From Flavobacteriaceae bacterium (GTDB taxonomy: Bacteria > Bacteroidota > Bacteroidia > Flavobacteriales > Flavobacteriaceae), in the NCBI GenBank assembly GCA_017858055.1, contig JAFMCA010000002.1, positions 42,263 through 106,262 of the forward strand: DNA of 64,000 bases. The letters run 5' to 3'. The position numbers and the translations under genes are program-made. Under the pieces are notes generated by a model, which was not told the origin of the DNA, did no database searches, and saw only the letters and a program-made list of their open reading frames with translations. Below are positions 62,202 to 64,000 of this stretch, piece by piece; within the stretch, counting starts at the first letter, position 1, and the number at the start of each line of letters is the position of its first letter.

Positions 62202-62396
62202 ATGTTAATTATACCCATTAAGGACGGAGAAAATATCGATCGCGCATTAAAGCGTTTCAAAAGAAAATTCGATAAAACTGGAGGGATGCGTCAATTACGC
62301 GCTCGAAAACAGTTTGTAAAACCTTCTGTCATCAACAGACAAAAAATACAAAAAGCGCAGTACATTCAACATCTTCGAGATAACGAGTCCATCTAG
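62202..62396 (+). CDS. rpsU: Ribosomal protein bS21
   Basis: A 64-residue basic small-subunit protein. LIIPIKDGENIDRALKRFKRK and RQLRARKQFVKPSVINRQK are typical of the Bacteroidota form. In flavobacterial ribosomes bS21 covers the 16S anti-Shine-Dalgarno tail. Its own mRNA has a perfect SD, so ribosomes lacking bS21 should translate it preferentially, giving feedback. A T-rich run follows the stop (62396-62409). Confidence 0.96.
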   Translation: MLIIPIKDGENIDRALKRFKRKFDKTGGMRQLRARKQFVKPSVINRQKIQKAQYIQHLRDNESI

Positions 62397-62465
62397 GCTT
62401 TTTTTTTAATATTTTTAACAACGTTGTTCAATGAATTTTTTAAATTTATGGAATAACGTTTTTTT

Positions 62466-63368
62466 ATGCCCGTTAAACCCTTTTTAGACTATTTGCTGTA
62501 CGAGAAAAAGTATTCCCTTCATACTCATAAAGCCTATCAGTCCAATTTAGAGGCATTTCAAGAATTTATCGCCAATACTCCTGCTGGAACTCAAGACCTC
62601 GAGGGAGTCAGTTATGGCGAAATACGATCTTGGATAGTCGATCTTATCAAGCAGGGCAACAGCACAAGAACGGTGAATCGCAAACTTTCTGTTTTGCGAT
62701 CGTATTACAAATTTTTAGTCCGTATTGGCAGTGTAGAGGTTTCTCCATTAAAAGAACACAAAGCCTTAAAAATGGCTTCCAAGGTTCCCTTGCCTTTTTC
62801 AGAACAAGAAGTTATTGCGGTTTTGGAAGGTGATTTTTTTCCTGACAGTTATACCGGCGTACTTGAAAAAACGATCTTGAATTTATTTTACTACACAGGA
62901 ATTCGAAGAAGTGAACTTATCGAGTTAAAAACCAATAATGTGGACCTCTCTTCAGGAGTATTGAAGGTTTTAGGGAAACGAAATAAAGAACGAAGAGTTC
63001 CCCTTTTACCCCAAATGTGCAGTCAAATGCGCGTTTTTAACCACACCTTGGATCAAGAGGGTGTGGAAAGAGCTGGAACCTATTTTTTTGTATCTTCTAA
63101 AGGGAAGAAGCTCACCGAAGATTTCGTGTATCAAACGGTACGAAAATATTTCAGTCAGACCACAACAAAAATTAAAAAAAGTCCACACGTCTTGAGGCAC
63201 AGTTTCGCGAGTCATTTATTGGATCAAGGGGCGGGACTAAATGCGATCAAAGAGCTTTTAGGGCACAGCAGTATCGCTGCAACTCAACATTATACCCACA
63301 GCAGTATGTCAAAAATTCAGGAAGTCTATAAAAAAGCACATCCTAGAGAAAAAAAGAATAACCTTTAA
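62466..63368 (+). CDS. xerC: Tyrosine recombinase XerC/D-type
   Basis: A 300-residue site-specific recombinase for chromosome dimer resolution. A SAM-like N-terminal domain (about 1-90) precedes the catalytic domain: Arg in YYTGIRRSELIEL, Lys in KRNKERRVPL, the HxxR in PHVLRHSFASHLL, His in ELLGHSSIAAT, and the nucleophilic Tyr in TQHYTHSS. No dif site was found in the window. The position between rpsU and hpf is the normal housekeeping place, not a mobile element. XerC versus XerD is not settled. Confidence 0.9.
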   Translation: MPVKPFLDYLLYEKKYSLHTHKAYQSNLEAFQEFIANTPAGTQDLEGVSYGEIRSWIVDLIKQGNSTRTVNRKLSVLRSYYKFLVRIGSVEVSPLKEHKALKMASKVPLPFSEQEVIAVLEGDFFPDSYTGVLEKTILNLFYYTGIRRSELIELKTNNVDLSSGVLKVLGKRNKERRVPLLPQMCSQMRVFNHTLDQEGVERAGTYFFVSSKGKKLTEDFVYQTVRKYFSQTTTKIKKSPHVLRHSFASHLLDQGAGLNAIKELLGHSSIAATQHYTHSSMSKIQEVYKKAHPREKKNNL

Positions 63369-63379
63369 AATTAGAATAT

Positions 63380-63679
63380 ATGATGACCATTCACTTTCGG
63401 GCTGTCAATTTTACAGCAGACGCAAAACTCAAAGAATTTTCTAAGGAGCGAATTGAGAAGCTCGCCTTATTTCACAACCAAATTTTAGAAGTGTTTGTTT
63501 TTACTAAGGTAGAGAACAGTACAGATGGTATAAATAAATGGGCAGAGCTTAAAATATCTATCCCTGGAGATGACATCGTAGTCAAGAAAATATGCCGCAC
63601 CTTTGAGGAGGCCATCCATACTGCAGCCCAAAGTGCAGAGCGAATTTTAAAGCGACGAAAAGAAAAAATAAGAGCCTAA
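63380..63679 (+). CDS. hpf: Ribosome hibernation promoting factor (short form)
   Basis: A 99-residue HPF/RaiA (YfiA) protein that binds the decoding centre of idle ribosomes. IHFRAVNFTADAKLKEFSKERIEKL and the conserved VFVFTKVENS strand, VVKKICRTFEEAIHTAAQSAERILKRRK are recognisable in parts. It lacks the C-terminal dimerisation domain of the long form. ATG 63380 or the next ATG at 63383 is the start. It follows xerC by 11 bases. Confidence 0.9.
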   Translation: MMTIHFRAVNFTADAKLKEFSKERIEKLALFHNQILEVFVFTKVENSTDGINKWAELKISIPGDDIVVKKICRTFEEAIHTAAQSAERILKRRKEKIRA

Positions 63680-63701
63680 ATACGATTTTTAATTTTTTCT
63701 T

Positions 63702-63731
63702 TTGAAACCATGAAAAATAGCATTTAATTTG
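63702..63731 (+). promoter_or_regulatory. Possible tRNA operon promoter
   Basis: TTG at 63702-63704 is followed after 20 bases by TAATTTG (63725-63731), one base short of the TAnnTTTG element. It lies 30 bases before tRNA-Thr. Near-consensus only. Confidence 0.4.
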
Positions 63732-63761
63732 CATTCGATTTTGGGAAACCAAATTCAAAAA

Positions 63762-63835
63762 GCCGATGTAGCTCAGCTGGCTAGAGCAGCTGATTTGTAA
63801 TCAGCAGGTCGTGGGTTCGAGTCCCTCCATCGGCT
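63762..63835 (+). tRNA. tRNA-Thr (anticodon TGT)
   Basis: A 74-base cloverleaf: acceptor GCCGATG with CATCGGC, D-stem GCTC, anticodon stem GCTGA with TCAGC and loop TTTGTAA, anticodon TGT at 63796-63798, and the T-arm GTGGG-TTCGAGT-CCCTC (one G.T pair). Discriminator base T. CCA is not encoded. Confidence 0.97.
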
Positions 63836-63915
63836 CTAAGTTTAAAGAACAAGAAATTGTTCAGATTGCAGTAACTGAATTCACATGCCAGTTTTGTGAA
63901 AACGATCATTGAAAA

Positions 63916-63998
63916 GGGGAGATACTCAAGCGGCCAACGAGGACAGACTGTAAATCTGTTGTTTTTTAACTTCGCAGGTTCGAATCCTGCTCTCCCCA
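63916..63998 (+). tRNA. tRNA-Tyr (anticodon GTA)
   Basis: An 83-base class II tRNA with a long variable arm. Acceptor GGGGAGA pairs with TCTCCCC, the anticodon stem ACAGA with TCTGT encloses CTGTAAA, so the anticodon is GTA at 63950-63952, and the T-loop is in CAGG-TTCGAAT-CCTG. The discriminator is A. It lies 80 bases after tRNA-Thr, the usual flavobacterial tRNA cluster. Confidence 0.97.
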
Positions 63999-64000
63999 CT

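Noticed and set aside
62466..63368. Xer recombinase as evidence of an integrated element
   Set aside because: Its location between rpsU and hpf is the normal housekeeping one, and no attachment repeats or phage genes flank it.
63762..63998. tRNA pair as an integration hot spot
   Set aside because: No duplicated tRNA 3' end or integrase adjoins the tRNAs within the window.
63781..63999. A 72-residue frame antisense to the two tRNA genes ending in GGTRTHDLLITNQLL
   Set aside because: It is the well-known artefact of translating the reverse strand of tRNA genes; the tRNAs themselves are clear.

Overview
The window looks like a chromosomal segment of a marine-type Flavobacteriaceae bacterium (Bacteroidota). 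Signs of this are the TTG-N19-TAnnTTTG promoters, the near absence of Shine-Dalgarno sites (with rpsU as a striking exception), a protein with a type IX secretion tail, clade-typical small families (DUF3098, DUF4271, DUF4296, DUF2851), a mevalonate pathway, and the gene order rpsU-xer-hpf-tRNA-Thr-tRNA-Tyr. Almost all of it is gene-dense. I see no CRISPR array, insertion sequence or prophage.

Region 1 (0-25 kb) is housekeeping: frr (partial)-pyrH; a seven-gene minus-strand block ftsX-DUF3098-uppP-truB-nadA-nadB-nadC joining division, lipid carrier recycling, tRNA modification and NAD synthesis; leuS; hemD; pyrC; tyrS; a PhoB/PhoR-type two-component pair; trmB; an alkyltransferase-like protein without its catalytic cysteine; and an Fe-S/redox operon (mrp, NifU domain, ferredoxin reductase, 2Fe-2S ferredoxin). 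Region 2 (25-34 kb) holds two exported GH13 amylases, a lipoprotein phosphodiesterase, TspO, and an isoprenoid operon (mvaD, mevalonate kinase, UbiA-type prenyltransferase) ending in an RluB-like protein that lacks the catalytic Asp.

Region 3 (33.7-47.7 kb) is the most distinctive. It is an apparent arsenosugar locus with an ArsM-type methyltransferase, an ArsS-type radical SAM enzyme, an AhpD-like CxxC protein, a purine nucleoside phosphorylase, TIGR04282- and TIGR04283-type transferases and DUF547. These are followed by an FAD oxidoreductase, a membrane polyferredoxin, two more GT2 enzymes and a GT-C-like membrane glycosyltransferase. An unidentified 229-residue protein heads the long minus-strand array. 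The proposed logic is: methylate arsenic, add the 5'-deoxyadenosyl group, remove adenine to leave a sugar-1-phosphate, activate and transfer the arsenosugar, then perhaps extend it at the membrane. The first two steps follow characterised families; the rest is inference.

Region 4 (47.7-55.4 kb) is a complete trpEGDCFBA operon. It is preceded by a consensus promoter, a 17-residue leader peptide with tandem Trp codons and an intrinsic terminator, which is a textbook attenuator. Upstream lie marR, yceI and a 27-residue CDGSH-type protein; marR carries two palindromes at its own promoter. Region 5 (55.4-64 kb) has a rhodanese, DUF2851 and K+ channel genes each broken by one frameshift, an AgcS symporter, a ComEA-like HhH protein, an acyl-CoA dehydrogenase, rpsU with a perfect 10-base Shine-Dalgarno sequence, a Xer recombinase, hpf and two tRNAs.
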